Of a DNA stretch of 56,928 nt, positions 33,245 through 42,048 are shown one piece after another (within the stretch, counting starts at the first letter, position 1; each line of letters begins with the position of its first letter). The translations under genes and the position numbers were made by a program. Origin of the DNA: Candidatus Aenigmatarchaeota archaeon (GTDB lineage: Archaea > Aenigmatarchaeota > Aenigmatarchaeia > QMZP01 > QMZT01); NCBI GenBank assembly GCA_026397315.1, contig JAPLVC010000007.1, positions 109,450 to 166,377 of the forward strand, written 5' to 3'. The notes beneath the pieces are model-generated. The model was not told the origin of the DNA. It saw nothing but the letters and a program-made list of their open reading frames with translations, and made no database searches.

Positions 33245-35119
33245 TTATTTCAGCCTGATTACTTCCAGAAGCCTCGGGGCGAGCGTCTCGATCTTGTTGT
33301 ATTTGTGCAGGTCGCGCGACAATTCTAGCGTCGCATATCCGTCGCCGTGGTTGCAGATTATCCTGTCGGGCCTGCTCGCGAGCCTGCTCACGAAGCTAAG
33401 GAGTTGTTTCCGATCCGAGTGGCCGGACAACCCTTCTATCGTATCGACCGTCATCTCCATGTTTATCGTCCTGGTTTTTCCGCCCACGGACGAGATTGGC
33501 GTCTCTCTCCAGCCTTTCTGTATTCTGCGGCCGGGTGAGCCCTCGGCCTGGTAACCAACGAAAAGGAGCGTGTTCTTCTTGTCTGAAGCAAACGCCTTCA
33601 AATATTCCAGCGCCGGTCCGCCTACGAGCATGCCTGACGTCGCTATCACGACGCACGGGTCGGGCGAACCGATGACCACTTCTCGCTCTTTAGCGATTGT
33701 GATTCTCTTGAATATGTCCGCTATGAACGGGTTCTTGCCGAAGTGGAAAATCTGCTTCTGCAGGTAGTGCGACAGGTATTCGGGGTATGCCGTGTGTATC
33801 GCCGTCGCGTCCCAGAGCATGCCTTCCATGTAAACCGGATACTTGAAATCGTTAGCAGCGAGTATGCACATTATTTCCTGCGCTCGGCCGACCGCGAACG
33901 ACGGGATGAGCACCTTGCCCCCGCGCGCCATCGCTTCGTTTACGATGCGCATGAGCTTTTCTTCAGCTTCCTTTCTCGTCGGCTTCAGGTCGCTCGAGCC
34001 GCCATAGGTCGATTCAATTATCAGCGTCTCGACGCGCGAGAAATTCGTGTAAGCCGGTTCAAAAAGCCTAGAGGGTCCGTAGAGCAAATCGCCCGTATAA
34101 AGTATGTTGTGCAGGCCGTCGCCGACGTGCAGGTGCACCAGTGCAGACCCTAGAAGATGGCCTGCCGGCTGGAGCGTCAAACGAATGTCAGTCGTCATGT
34201 CAGAGACTTCGCCGTATTCCAGCGTGACCGTGTGCTTGACGACTTTCTCGACGGACTTCTTGGTGTAGGGAACTTTCTTCCCCTCCCTGTGGCAGATGTC
34301 AACATAATCGAGGCACAGCAGGACCATCAGGTCTCGTGTGGGCGCGGTGCAGTAGACCGGCCCTGTATATCCGTTCTCATACAGCCACGGCACGTAGCCG
34401 CAGTGGTCGAGGTGAGGATGCGAAATCACGACGGCGTCGAGCTTTTCAATATTGAATTCCGGGACTTCGAAATAAGGGAAGTTGTCCGACGCGACATTGA
34501 CGCCACAGTCGAGCAGAACATTCGACTCAGGCGTCTCGACCAGCATCGCGGAGCGCCCGACTTCGCGGAAGCCGCCCAGGCACGACAGCCTTACCCATCG
34601 GTCCGTTATTTCCTTTTTAGGCGCGTTTATCTTCTGGCCTATGGAATTAAGAAACTTTTTTCGATAGTCGATTTCAGTATGAAGCAGATTCCGGACGGCA
34701 CGCACGATTGCGCTCTCTATCGCCGGCGCCCTTTCAATCTTGGGAAGCCAGAGCGTTTCATTCTTGATTTTCTTGTAGGTCTCGCCGCCCTTGCCTATGA
34801 CCATGCCCGGCTTCTGGGATTCGATTACCACTTTCCCCATCTCCGGCTCGAAATATATCTCGCGAATGCCAGCGTCTTCGGGCACGATTTCCTTTATTTT
34901 CTTCTTCGTCTTCTCCATGTCCATCGTTATCGACAGGTCGGGACGTATCTCTATCCTTTTCTTGAGGTTCGAGACCATCTCCCTGACTATCCTGTCGTGG
35001 TCGCGGAAGAATTCCGGGCTCTTCGTGTAGAGCACGATTTCCGGCCCCTCGAACTTGACTTCCGTAATCTGAGCTTCCTTGGACAAATTTTTCTGTAGTT
35101 CCTTCAGAATATCGTTCAT
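33245..35119 (-). CDS. fttA: aCPSF1/FttA, beta-CASP ribonuclease and termination factor
   Basis: A 624-residue KH-MBL-beta-CASP protein that cuts the 3' ends of nascent RNA and drives archaeal transcription termination. Two N-terminal KH-like domains (about 1-150) include VIGKGGETYKK (GxxG at 109-112). The metallo-beta-lactamase motif is HPHLDH (234-239), with further ligands in AGHLLGSAL and YTGDLLYG; the beta-CASP part includes IESTYGG and SGHSDRKQLL. The U-rich stretches noted after several genes here are the kind of signal it uses. Confidence 0.95.
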   Translation of the reverse strand: MNDILKELQKNLSKEAQITEVKFEGPEIVLYTKSPEFFRDHDRIVREMVSNLKKRIEIRPDLSITMDMEKTKKKIKEIVPEDAGIREIYFEPEMGKVVIESQKPGMVIGKGGETYKKIKNETLWLPKIERAPAIESAIVRAVRNLLHTEIDYRKKFLNSIGQKINAPKKEITDRWVRLSCLGGFREVGRSAMLVETPESNVLLDCGVNVASDNFPYFEVPEFNIEKLDAVVISHPHLDHCGYVPWLYENGYTGPVYCTAPTRDLMVLLCLDYVDICHREGKKVPYTKKSVEKVVKHTVTLEYGEVSDMTTDIRLTLQPAGHLLGSALVHLHVGDGLHNILYTGDLLYGPSRLFEPAYTNFSRVETLIIESTYGGSSDLKPTRKEAEEKLMRIVNEAMARGGKVLIPSFAVGRAQEIMCILAANDFKYPVYMEGMLWDATAIHTAYPEYLSHYLQKQIFHFGKNPFIADIFKRITIAKEREVVIGSPDPCVVIATSGMLVGGPALEYLKAFASDKKNTLLFVGYQAEGSPGRRIQKGWRETPISSVGGKTRTINMEMTVDTIEGLSGHSDRKQLLSFVSRLASRPDRIICNHGDGYATLELSRDLHKYNKIETLAPRLLEVIRLK

Positions 35120-35170
35120 TGTAATCTCTCCTCGTGGGTATAAAATTCGCGCTATGACGCGTTGAAAATA

Positions 35171-35803
35171 TCACTTCATACAAGCTTTGACTTCATCGTC
35201 GCTTAGCGACGTCATGCCTTTCTGGGTTATGACCATGACGTCTATGCCCGAGCCGCCTGATGCGATATCCCTTTCAATCGCGGCTCTTACGGCGCGGACC
35301 GCGAGCTTCTTGGTGCTCTCGACGTCTAACCCTTCCTTGAACTTGTCCTCAAGGACGCCGAGTGCCATGACCGAGCCAGAACCGGTGGAAAAATAACTGT
35401 CCTCCTCAATCACCGAGCCGCTCGGGTCGAACGAGAAAAGCTTTGGGGCGGCGTCGTATCCGCCTATCAGTAGTTGCACGTAATATGGGTAGTAACTCCT
35501 GGCGTAAAGTATGTTCGCGACCAGCGACGCTATCGACTTGATGTTCATTCTCCTCGATTCCTCGAGCTCGTAGAGCTTTATCTCGGCCTTGACGTAGCGC
35601 TCCAGCGCCTGTGCGTCTCCCACGCTTCCCGCGATCGTCATGGCCGCGTGGTCTGCGAGCTTCATTATCTTCTTAGTATTCTTGCTGGCGACGAGGTAGC
35701 CCATAGTCGCCTTTCGCTCGGCCGCGAGGACGACGAAGTCCTTGCCCACTATGCCGAGCGTCGTCGTGCCGGTATGCAAGTTCTCTATCTTTCTTTCTGT
35801 CAT
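35171..35803 (-). CDS. psmB: Proteasome subunit beta
   Basis: The proteolytic subunit of the 20S proteasome. The propeptide is 12 residues (MTERKIENLHTG), with cleavage exposing the catalytic Thr13 in TTTLGIVGKDFVVLAAERKAT; Asp and Lys of the active site (D29-type in KDFVV, K in ERKAT) are present. Mature length about 198 is typical. ATG 35803 follows GTGAT; GTG 35812 is an alternative. SGGSGIDVMVIT near the end is a family mark. Divergent downstream of fttA order, same strand. Confidence 0.95.
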   Translation of the reverse strand: MTERKIENLHTGTTTLGIVGKDFVVLAAERKATMGYLVASKNTKKIMKLADHAAMTIAGSVGDAQALERYVKAEIKLYELEESRRMNIKSIASLVANILYARSYYPYYVQLLIGGYDAAPKLFSFDPSGSVIEEDSYFSTGSGSVMALGVLEDKFKEGLDVESTKKLAVRAVRAAIERDIASGGSGIDVMVITQKGMTSLSDDEVKACMK

Positions 35804-35991
35804 AATTATCACACATCACTTATACACATATACATAACACACGGCCTCAATTGCCGCAACAAAGAACCCGTGCATTCAGAATATTGATATTGTATTACAA
35901 GGGAGTATTTAAATATTTTCTATCGTGCAGGATATGCCCCGGCCGGGAGTCGAACCCGGGTCATCGGATCGAGAGTCCGATATCCTTGGCC

Positions 35992-36043
35992 TTTGTCCAA
36001 GCCATTTCCGGCTTTTCGCTTAAGCCTTTTTGGAAAAGGCTTA
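35992..36043 (-). other. Non-canonical D-arm intron of tRNA-Glu (about 51 nt)
   Basis: Exon GTCT pairs with GGAC (4 bp, one G-U), inner helix AAGCC/GGCTT, bulges AG^T and AA^A. The bulge rule gives excision of 35993-36043 (AG joined to AGGCC); a one-base shift (35992-36042) gives AGT joined to GGCC and equally fits tRNA length. The first two-thirds (36013-36044) contain the same hairpin as the free copy at 26034-26065. Confidence 0.75.
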
Positions 36044-36044
36044 C
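36013..36044 (-). repeat. Intronic copy of the 32-nt hairpin repeat
   Basis: TAAGCCTTTT and AAAAGGCTTA form a 10-bp stem with a 3-base loop, followed by AGCGAAAA. One mismatch to the copy at 26034-26065, located in the loop. Confidence 0.8.
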
Positions 36045-36158
36045 TAGACTACCGGGGCAGGGTATAAAATCCTTTTAAAGCATTTATATATAAATAGCAG
36101 ATAATCCAAATACTTTATTGCGCCCGGGGCTAATTCGTACGCGGGCAGCGGTGATTTT

Positions 36159-36956
36159 ATGACAACCATAAAAGTTATCGAGAAGCCGAAGCTGAAAAAT
36201 GCGATTCTCATTGAAGGATTGCCAGGCGTCGGCAACATCGGACGCGTAGCGGCCGGTTACATGGTCGAGGAGCTGAAGGCGAAGAAGTTCGCCGAGCTTT
36301 ATTCCGAGTGGTTTTTCCCTTTCGTCATGCTGCACAAGAAATACAAGATTCACCTTCTGAAGAACGAGTTCTATTACGTCAAGGGCAGGAAAAAGGGGCA
36401 GAGGGACATCGTCCTGCTGGTCGGCGACTGCCAGTCGCTCACGCCGCAGGGGCATTACGAGGTCAGCGAAAAGATTCTCGACTTCGTGGAGGATCTTGGC
36501 GTGACTGAAATCATAACCATCGGCGGCCTCGCCACGGGCGACCTGGAAAGCAAAAAAAAGGTCATAGGCGCGGTCACCGACGACAGAATGCTTAATAAAT
36601 ACAAGAAATACAATATCGATTTCGACGCGGGCGACAAGGTCGGCTACATCGTCGGAGCGGTCGGCCTTTTGCTGGGCCTCTGGAAGCAGAGGGACAAGGA
36701 TGGCATCTGTCTCCTAGGGCAAACGGCCGGGTTCCCCATAGTCACGGATCCGAAGGCGGCCGAGACGGTGCTCGAGGTCCTGACCAGGATAGTCAACATC
36801 AAGCTCGACATGAAGAAGCTCGACAAGAAAGTGAAGGAAATGGAAAACTTCATCAGGAAAGTCGAGGCGCTCCAGAAACGCGCGCTCATGGAAATAACAA
36901 AAACGGGCAGCGGCGACAAGGGGCAGAAGACCGACGAGACTAGATACATAGGGTGA
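36159..36956 (+). CDS. PAC2 family protein (proteasome assembly chaperone-like)
   Basis: A 265-residue protein of the archaeal PAC2 family, related to the eukaryotic proteasome assembly chaperone 2. Marks are [51 protein letters not shown] and [22 protein letters not shown]. The C-terminal ~60 residues are a charged helix ([19 protein letters not shown]). The family role in archaea is not firmly established. Gap to rpoK is 4 bases, so they are co-transcribed. Confidence 0.9.
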   Translation: MTTIKVIEKPKLKNAILIEGLPGVGNIGRVAAGYMVEELKAKKFAELYSEWFFPFVMLHKKYKIHLLKNEFYYVKGRKKGQRDIVLLVGDCQSLTPQGHYEVSEKILDFVEDLGVTEIITIGGLATGDLESKKKVIGAVTDDRMLNKYKKYNIDFDAGDKVGYIVGAVGLLLGLWKQRDKDGICLLGQTAGFPIVTDPKAAETVLEVLTRIVNIKLDMKKLDKKVKEMENFIRKVEALQKRALMEITKTGSGDKGQKTDETRYIG

Positions 36957-36960
36957 TGAT

Positions 36961-37140
36961 ATGGAAAAACATTACACGAGATACGAGAAGGCAAGGATAA
37001 TATCGGCGCGCGCGCTCCAGATAGCGCAGGGCGCTCCCATACTTGTCAAGATTCCCAAGGGCCTTTCGGACCCGAAGGAAATCGCGAAAATTGAATGGGA
37101 AGCCGGCGTGGTACCGATAGATATCAAGAAACTTGCGTAA
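36961..37140 (+). CDS. rpoK: DNA-directed RNA polymerase subunit K (Rpo6)
   Basis: A 59-residue RNA polymerase subunit matching archaeal RpoK/omega: [21 protein letters not shown] is the family signature, followed by [26 protein letters not shown] precedes the ATG. It sits before enolase, a conserved archaeal order (rpoK-eno-rps2). Confidence 0.92.
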   Translation: MEKHYTRYEKARIISARALQIAQGAPILVKIPKGLSDPKEIAKIEWEAGVVPIDIKKLA

Positions 37141-37175
37141 GCTATTTTTATCTCCCTGACCATATTATTGATAGC

Positions 37176-38420
37176 ATGATAAAGGATGTCAGGATTTATT
37201 CGGTTTACAACTCCAAGGGAGACCACGCGCTGCGCGTGAAAATACAGACGGGCGACAACAAGTTCTTCTCCGCTTCCATCCCGTCGGGCACGTCGAAAGG
37301 CAAGAATGAAGCGAAGGATTTCGACATGAAGAAGATCCTGGAAATCTTCCCCAAGGTCAGGCAAAACGTCATCGGCCTCGACGAGAACGACTGGGTGACC
37401 GCCGACGAGATAATAGAGCAGACTGACAATTCAAAGAACTATAACAGCATAGGCATCTCGCTAGCGCTGGGGTTATCGCTGGCGATTGCGAAGGCATCGA
37501 CAGCAGGCGAGCTGTGGAAGCTGCGCGGCGCGAAGACGACTTACAAGTTCCCGCTGCCGCTTGGGAATGTGATAGGCGGCGGCTCGCACGGCGGCGGCAC
37601 GGCGTGGCAGGAATTTCTGATACTTCCATACAAGGCAAAGTCGCCGATGGAAGCGACCCAGACAAACTATGAGATGTGGAAGGTCGTCGGCGAGGAGCTG
37701 CAGAGGAACGGCTGGCTGCTCAGCAGGAACATCGAGAACGCGTGGACGGCGAGCATCGACGATCTTAAAACGCTGGACCTGCTTTCTTCGATTGCCGAGG
37801 ACTTTAACGTGCGGCTTGGCGTCGACTTCGCGGCTTCGTCGCTCTGGAACGGCAAGACATATGCTTACAAGCCGCTCAAGAAAATGCTGACGCCAGAAAA
37901 GCAAATCGATGCCATCGTGCGCACGGCAGAGGTTTACGACCTTTACTATCTGGAAGACCCGCTGCACGAGGACGACTTCATCGGCTTTGCCGAGCTGAAC
38001 AAACGTTTGCACGGCAGGCTCATCGTGGGCGACGACCTTTTCTGCACCAACAGGGAGCGCGTCGCAAAGGGCATAGAGTTGCGCTCGGCCAACGCGGCGA
38101 TAATAAAGCCCAACCAGTACGGCACGCTCTACCAGGTGAGCAAGGTCATCCGCCTAATGAAGAAGAACGGTATGGTTCCCATAGTGTCTCATCGTTCCGG
38201 CGAGACGGAAGACGACTGGCTGTCCGACCTGGCGCTCACGTGGGACTCGCCTATAATCAAGATAGGCAACCTCGGCTCGGACATACCGAAGCACAGCAGG
38301 TTCGCGGAGCTGTGGAACGACATCCCGAACAAGCGCATGGCGCCGCTGCCGATTCTCGAAACCGCGGATGTCGAAGCGGACGAAGGAAAAGAAAACGATG
38401 AAGAAGAGAAAGACGAGTAG
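37176..38420 (+). CDS. eno: Enolase
   Basis: Interconverts 2-phosphoglycerate and phosphoenolpyruvate. At 414 residues it fits, with a Glu-rich tail of about 15 residues. Visible metal and active-site segments are DFAASS, LEDPLHEDD, GDDLFCTN, IIKPNQYGT (catalytic Lys) and SHRSGETEDDW. The N-terminus is diverged from the common IxxIxAREILDSRGNPTVEV form (VRIYSVYNSKGDHALRVKI). ATG 37176 gives the family start; a TATTTTTAT box lies 25-30 bases upstream, consistent with a second promoter after rpoK. Confidence 0.93.
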   Translation: MIKDVRIYSVYNSKGDHALRVKIQTGDNKFFSASIPSGTSKGKNEAKDFDMKKILEIFPKVRQNVIGLDENDWVTADEIIEQTDNSKNYNSIGISLALGLSLAIAKASTAGELWKLRGAKTTYKFPLPLGNVIGGGSHGGGTAWQEFLILPYKAKSPMEATQTNYEMWKVVGEELQRNGWLLSRNIENAWTASIDDLKTLDLLSSIAEDFNVRLGVDFAASSLWNGKTYAYKPLKKMLTPEKQIDAIVRTAEVYDLYYLEDPLHEDDFIGFAELNKRLHGRLIVGDDLFCTNRERVAKGIELRSANAAIIKPNQYGTLYQVSKVIRLMKKNGMVPIVSHRSGETEDDWLSDLALTWDSPIIKIGNLGSDIPKHSRFAELWNDIPNKRMAPLPILETADVEADEGKENDEEEKDE

Positions 38421-38444
38421 TTTTTCTAAACTCTTTTCTGAATT

Positions 38445-39443
38445 CTAGACGAACGCCTGGCTTATGTCCAGCGCTCTCGCCGAATGTGTGAGGCAGCCGA
38501 GCGATACGGCGTCAACGCCTGCTTTCGCGTATTGGGCTATGTTATCAAGCTTCACGCCGCCCGACGCCTCGAGAAGCACGTAATCGTAGAGTTTCTTCTC
38601 TTTCAGCGCGGCGATGGTTTTTCTGACACCTAGAGGCGAGAAGTTGTCGAGCATGATTATGCACGCCTTGATTTCCTTGTCCTTGTTCTGCAGGAACTTG
38701 AACCGCTCGCCAGCGCGTATCGCCTCCTTCAGGTTCCTAGCTTCTATCTCAATGAACACCGTCCGCTTCCGCTGTTCCCATGCCTTGTCAATCGCATGCG
38801 CGATCGGGTCCTTGACATTGTGCTTTTTCAGCGCGTCGATGTGGTTGTCCTTTATCAGGAAGGATTCGAAAAGTCCGAGCCTGTGCGCATATCCTCCGCC
38901 GAGCGTGACGGCTTTCTTGTCGAGAAAGCCCCATGGCGTCTTGCGCGTGCCCGCGACTATGGTGCGAAAGTCTTCTTTTTTCAGCAGCTCCGCGTGCCTG
39001 TGAGTCTCGGTAGCGATGCCGCTCATGCGCTGGAGAAGATTGAGGCCGGTCCTTTCAATGGCAAGTATTTTTTTCTCAGGGCCTTCCAGCTCGAAAAGCC
39101 TGTCGCCCCTGCATATCGCCTCGCCGTCTTTTTTGTGGCGGGTGAGCGTTATGCCGCTGCGACCGCAAAGCCATGCAAGCTCGTCGCCGCCTGCAAGAAT
39201 CCCGTCGTCTTTGGTTGTTATCTCCGCCTTGGCGGGCGCGCCGCCTAACAACGCGTCGCTCGTTATGTCGCCGGTACCGACGTCCTCTTTCATGAGGCCG
39301 ACGAGCAAGCCTTCAAGGCTTCTCTCGTATTCCGGGTTCCTCAAGACAAGGAAAAACGAGCGGTCATACGCCAGCTTTATCAGGCGGGGCCGGCTGTTCT
39401 CGCGCGGCGTCGGCTCCAGGCGGCCCAAAGACTTCACTCCCAT
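38445..39443 (-). CDS. nadC: Nicotinate-nucleotide pyrophosphorylase (quinolinate phosphoribosyltransferase)
   Basis: Converts quinolinate and PRPP to nicotinate mononucleotide in NAD synthesis. Core marks are EDVGTGDITSDAL, GTRKTPWGFLDKKAVTLGGGYAHR and LIKDNHIDA, with MLDNFSP and LEASGGVKLDNIAQYAKAGVDAVSLG at the end. At 332 residues it has about 35-40 extra residues before the normal N-terminus (which would begin near LRNPEYERSLE); either a real extension or a wrong start. It overlaps the beta-propeller gene upstream by 10 bases. Confidence 0.9.
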   Translation of the reverse strand: MGVKSLGRLEPTPRENSRPRLIKLAYDRSFFLVLRNPEYERSLEGLLVGLMKEDVGTGDITSDALLGGAPAKAEITTKDDGILAGGDELAWLCGRSGITLTRHKKDGEAICRGDRLFELEGPEKKILAIERTGLNLLQRMSGIATETHRHAELLKKEDFRTIVAGTRKTPWGFLDKKAVTLGGGYAHRLGLFESFLIKDNHIDALKKHNVKDPIAHAIDKAWEQRKRTVFIEIEARNLKEAIRAGERFKFLQNKDKEIKACIIMLDNFSPLGVRKTIAALKEKKLYDYVLLEASGGVKLDNIAQYAKAGVDAVSLGCLTHSARALDISQAFV

Positions 39444-40792
39444 AATTCTAAATTCACCGCGTTATTTAAAAAAATATTTTCGGCCTTCATGCGTGATATG
39501 AAATTATCTTCTTCGAAAATCACGAACTTCGTATCGTAGTCGCTCTTCTGCTTGTAGTCGCTCGTTGACGAGTATTCGCTCTTGACGTGGTAGTCGGAGA
39601 GCGAGACGCTCGTCTCGTGCTTCGAAGCGTATTTCTCCTCGCTTATGGCGTCCTCGATGTGCATCGTTTTTTTAATCTCGAACGTGTATTCGCTTTCAAT
39701 CGAAGGTACGGAAGCGATTTGCTGGCTGCTGCTCTCGAAGCGCCATACCTCTTCGCCCGTTCTCCGGTCGAGCGCGTAGTAATGGCAGTCCCAGCTGCCG
39801 AAGCAGAGCAAATCGCCTATTATTTTGGCATCGTCAAGTATGCCCGCCCCTGCCTTGTATCTCCACAGCTCCTTGCCAGTCTCCGCATCTATGGCGTAGA
39901 AAAACGAGTCCTCGGAGCCGAAATAAACCACGCCGGCGTGCACGATGTTCTTGGCTATGAAGCCGCCCGTGTGGAAGCGCCATATTTCCTTCCCGTCCAT
40001 GGTGAGGGCGTAGACTATGCCGTCTCGCGTGGAGTGGTAGAGCCTGTTTTTGTAAAGCGACGGTGTGCTGACGTTACCGTACTTGCCCGTCCGGAAGCGC
40101 CATATCTCTTTTCCGGTATCCACATCAAGGCAATAGAGATGATTGTCAAGCACGGCGAAATAAATCCTGCCGTCCTTTATCAGCATCTGCCTGTTTATCT
40201 GGGCATCGTCGCCTGTGATGAAGCGCCATACTTCCTTTCCGCTTTTCGCGTCGAGGCAGTAGATATTGTGATCGCATGCGCCGAAGAACAGCACGTTTTT
40301 GTAAAATGTGATCGTGGATGCTATCAGGCCGCCGGCCTTGAAGCGCCAGAGCAGTTTCCCTGTCGCCGTGTCGAGAGCGTAGAGATTCTGGTCCTCAGAG
40401 CCGAAGACGACCATCCCGCCGCAAACGCCCGGCGTGCTGAACAGCCTGCCTCCGGTCTTGAAGCGCCAGACCTCTTTGCCGGTTTTTATGTCAACCGCAT
40501 ACAAGTGGTTGTCGTAAGATGGTGTGAAAAGAAGCTTCCCGTCTGTCGCCGGCGAACCGTAGTTGCGGTCGTTCGTGCGGAAGCGCCATATCTCTTTCCC
40601 CGTTTTCGCTTCTATAGCATAAACGTAATGGTCGCCGCAGGGCGCGTATATCACGCCTTCGTGCATCATGGTGAAGCAGAAGCTGCCACCCTCGCCTATC
40701 TTGAAGGCGCGGTCCCATTTCTTGGCCTTCCTGACCGTGAAATCCTCCAGTTCGGCATTCAGGCCTTCGAAGCCCTCGAAGTCGAATTGCAT
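39434..40792 (-). CDS. Eight-repeat PQQ-type beta-propeller protein, apparently cytoplasmic
   Basis: A 452-residue protein with eight copies of the blade pattern G-K-E-x-WRF-x-TG (KEIWRFRTND, KEVWRFKTGG, KLLWRFKAGG, KEVWRFITGD, KEIWRFRTGK, KEIWRFHTGG, KELWRYKAGA, EEVWRFESSS), so an eight-bladed propeller. It has no signal peptide, unlike BamB or PQQ dehydrogenases, and the enzyme active-site residues are not evident. The C-terminal ~55 residues form a Ser/Tyr/Lys/Asp-rich tail with a repeated S-x-Y pattern. A TTTTTTAAAC box 20 bases before ATG 40792 suggests a leaderless transcript. Function unknown. Confidence 0.85.
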   Translation of the reverse strand: MQFDFEGFEGLNAELEDFTVRKAKKWDRAFKIGEGGSFCFTMMHEGVIYAPCGDHYVYAIEAKTGKEIWRFRTNDRNYGSPATDGKLLFTPSYDNHLYAVDIKTGKEVWRFKTGGRLFSTPGVCGGMVVFGSEDQNLYALDTATGKLLWRFKAGGLIASTITFYKNVLFFGACDHNIYCLDAKSGKEVWRFITGDDAQINRQMLIKDGRIYFAVLDNHLYCLDVDTGKEIWRFRTGKYGNVSTPSLYKNRLYHSTRDGIVYALTMDGKEIWRFHTGGFIAKNIVHAGVVYFGSEDSFFYAIDAETGKELWRYKAGAGILDDAKIIGDLLCFGSWDCHYYALDRRTGEEVWRFESSSQQIASVPSIESEYTFEIKKTMHIEDAISEEKYASKHETSVSLSDYHVKSEYSSTSDYKQKSDYDTKFVIFEEDNFISRMKAENIFLNNAVNLELWE

Positions 40793-40929
40793 ACTCCAGA
40801 ATAGGCGAAAAGGTTTAAAAAACGTATATTTATTAATATACCTCACATATATTAGGATTATCTATTAATGCCGGAACGCATAATACGATTGTGTTTATCG
40901 GTAATTAATGGCTTTAATGGTGAAATTAC

Positions 40930-41556
40930 ATGACGGTTAAAACCACGAAAGACGATGGGACGAATCAGCCGGGCAACATGCTGGTCGACAGGACCGAATA
41001 CCTTACTTCAGGCGTGCACATAGGCATGAAAACCTGCACGAAATACATGAAGCAGTTCATCTACAAGATCAGAGAGGACGGGCTAGCGGTTTTCAACATC
41101 CAGATGGTGGACGAGAGGCTCAGGATGGCCGCCAGATTCCTTTCAAATTTCAACAACATCATGATCGTATCGAGAAAAGGGAATGGTATAACGCCCGCGG
41201 ATAAAATGGCAGAGATCCTCGACGGCAAGGCCATAAGCGGCCGCTTCCCGCCGGGAACGCTCACGAACCCGTCTTTCCGCAACTTCTACGAGCCCGACGT
41301 CATATTCCTTATAGACCCGCTGGTCGACAAGCAGGCCATCACGGAGGCGAAGAGGAAGCGCATTCCTGTCATCGCCTTGTGCGACACCTTCAACGAGGCG
41401 AGCGACGTCGACCTGATCATACCCGCCAACAACAACGGCAGGAAATCGCTAGCTCTGATCTGCTGGATCATGACGAGGGAGATACTCAAGAACAAGGGGA
41501 AAATAAAGGAGAATTCCGAGTTCGCGCACACGCTCCAGGACTTCGGTTCCGAATGA
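40930..41556 (+). CDS. rps2: Ribosomal protein S2 (uS2)
   Basis: Small-subunit protein, 208 residues. Marks are YLTSGVHIGMKTCTKYMKQFIYKIREDGLAVFNIQMVDERLR and FIDP-type FLIDPLVDKQAITEAKRKRIPVIALCDT. The archaeal order rpoK-eno-rps2 is interrupted here by nadC and the propeller gene on the opposite strand. Confidence 0.95.
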   Translation: MTVKTTKDDGTNQPGNMLVDRTEYLTSGVHIGMKTCTKYMKQFIYKIREDGLAVFNIQMVDERLRMAARFLSNFNNIMIVSRKGNGITPADKMAEILDGKAISGRFPPGTLTNPSFRNFYEPDVIFLIDPLVDKQAITEAKRKRIPVIALCDTFNEASDVDLIIPANNNGRKSLALICWIMTREILKNKGKIKENSEFAHTLQDFGSE

Positions 41557-41571
41557 TGTTCAAGTGATAGC

Positions 41572-42048
41572 ATGAATGTAAGCTCACAGAAAAAGCTGGC
41601 CGCGAAGGTCATGGGTATCGGCTTGTCAAGGGTCAGGATTGTCGACGAGAAGAGCGTCGGCGAAGCGCTGACCAGGAACGACATACGCAGGCTCATTTCC
41701 CACGGAGCGATAACGTCAGTCGAGAAGCGCGGCACGAGCAAGAAATATTCCGCTCACAGGCAAAGCCAGAAGAAAAAGGGCAGGCGCGTAGGCAAAGGCA
41801 GCTGGAAAGGCCGCAAGTTTTCCAAGAAAACCCACAAGGAGCACTGGATGTCCACGATTCGTCCGTTACGACGCCTGCTGCGACAACTTAGAGACGAGGG
41901 GAAACTCAGCGTCAACGATTACAGAAGGATATACTACATGATGAAAGGCGGTGCGTTCAGAAACAAGAACCACTTGCTTTACTACCTCAAGGGCCAGGAG
42001 CTTATAGAATCCAAAGATAAAGTCAAGGAAAAGGGTGCCAATAAATGA
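41572..42048 (+). CDS. rpl19e: Ribosomal protein L19e (eL19)
   Basis: A 158-residue basic large-subunit protein: SSQKKLAAKVMGIGLSRVRI, then KKGRRVGKGSWKGRK and WMSTIRPLRRLLRQL, then YRRIYYMMKGGAFRNKNHL. Sits 15 bases after rps2 and overlaps rpl18 by 4 bases. In most archaea L19e and L18 lie in the spc operon between L32e and S5; here they are linked to S2 instead. Confidence 0.95.
   Translation: MNVSSQKKLAAKVMGIGLSRVRIVDEKSVGEALTRNDIRRLISHGAITSVEKRGTSKKYSAHRQSQKKKGRRVGKGSWKGRKFSKKTHKEHWMSTIRPLRRLLRQLRDEGKLSVNDYRRIYYMMKGGAFRNKNHLLYYLKGQELIESKDKVKEKGANK

Larger units (their letters stand above)
35935..36058 (-). tRNA. tRNA-Glu(CUC) with a D-arm intron
   Basis: The 124-base gene gives a 73-base tRNA after removing 51 bases. 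Acceptor GCCCCGG pairs perfectly with CCGGGGC, discriminator A, no encoded CCA. Anticodon stem TCGGA/TCCGA with loop CTCTCGA (anticodon CUC), T-arm CCGGG-TTCGACT-CCCGG. The anticodon loop has no intron. TTTATATATAAA lies upstream on the minus strand at about 36083-36094 as promoter. Confidence 0.85.
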
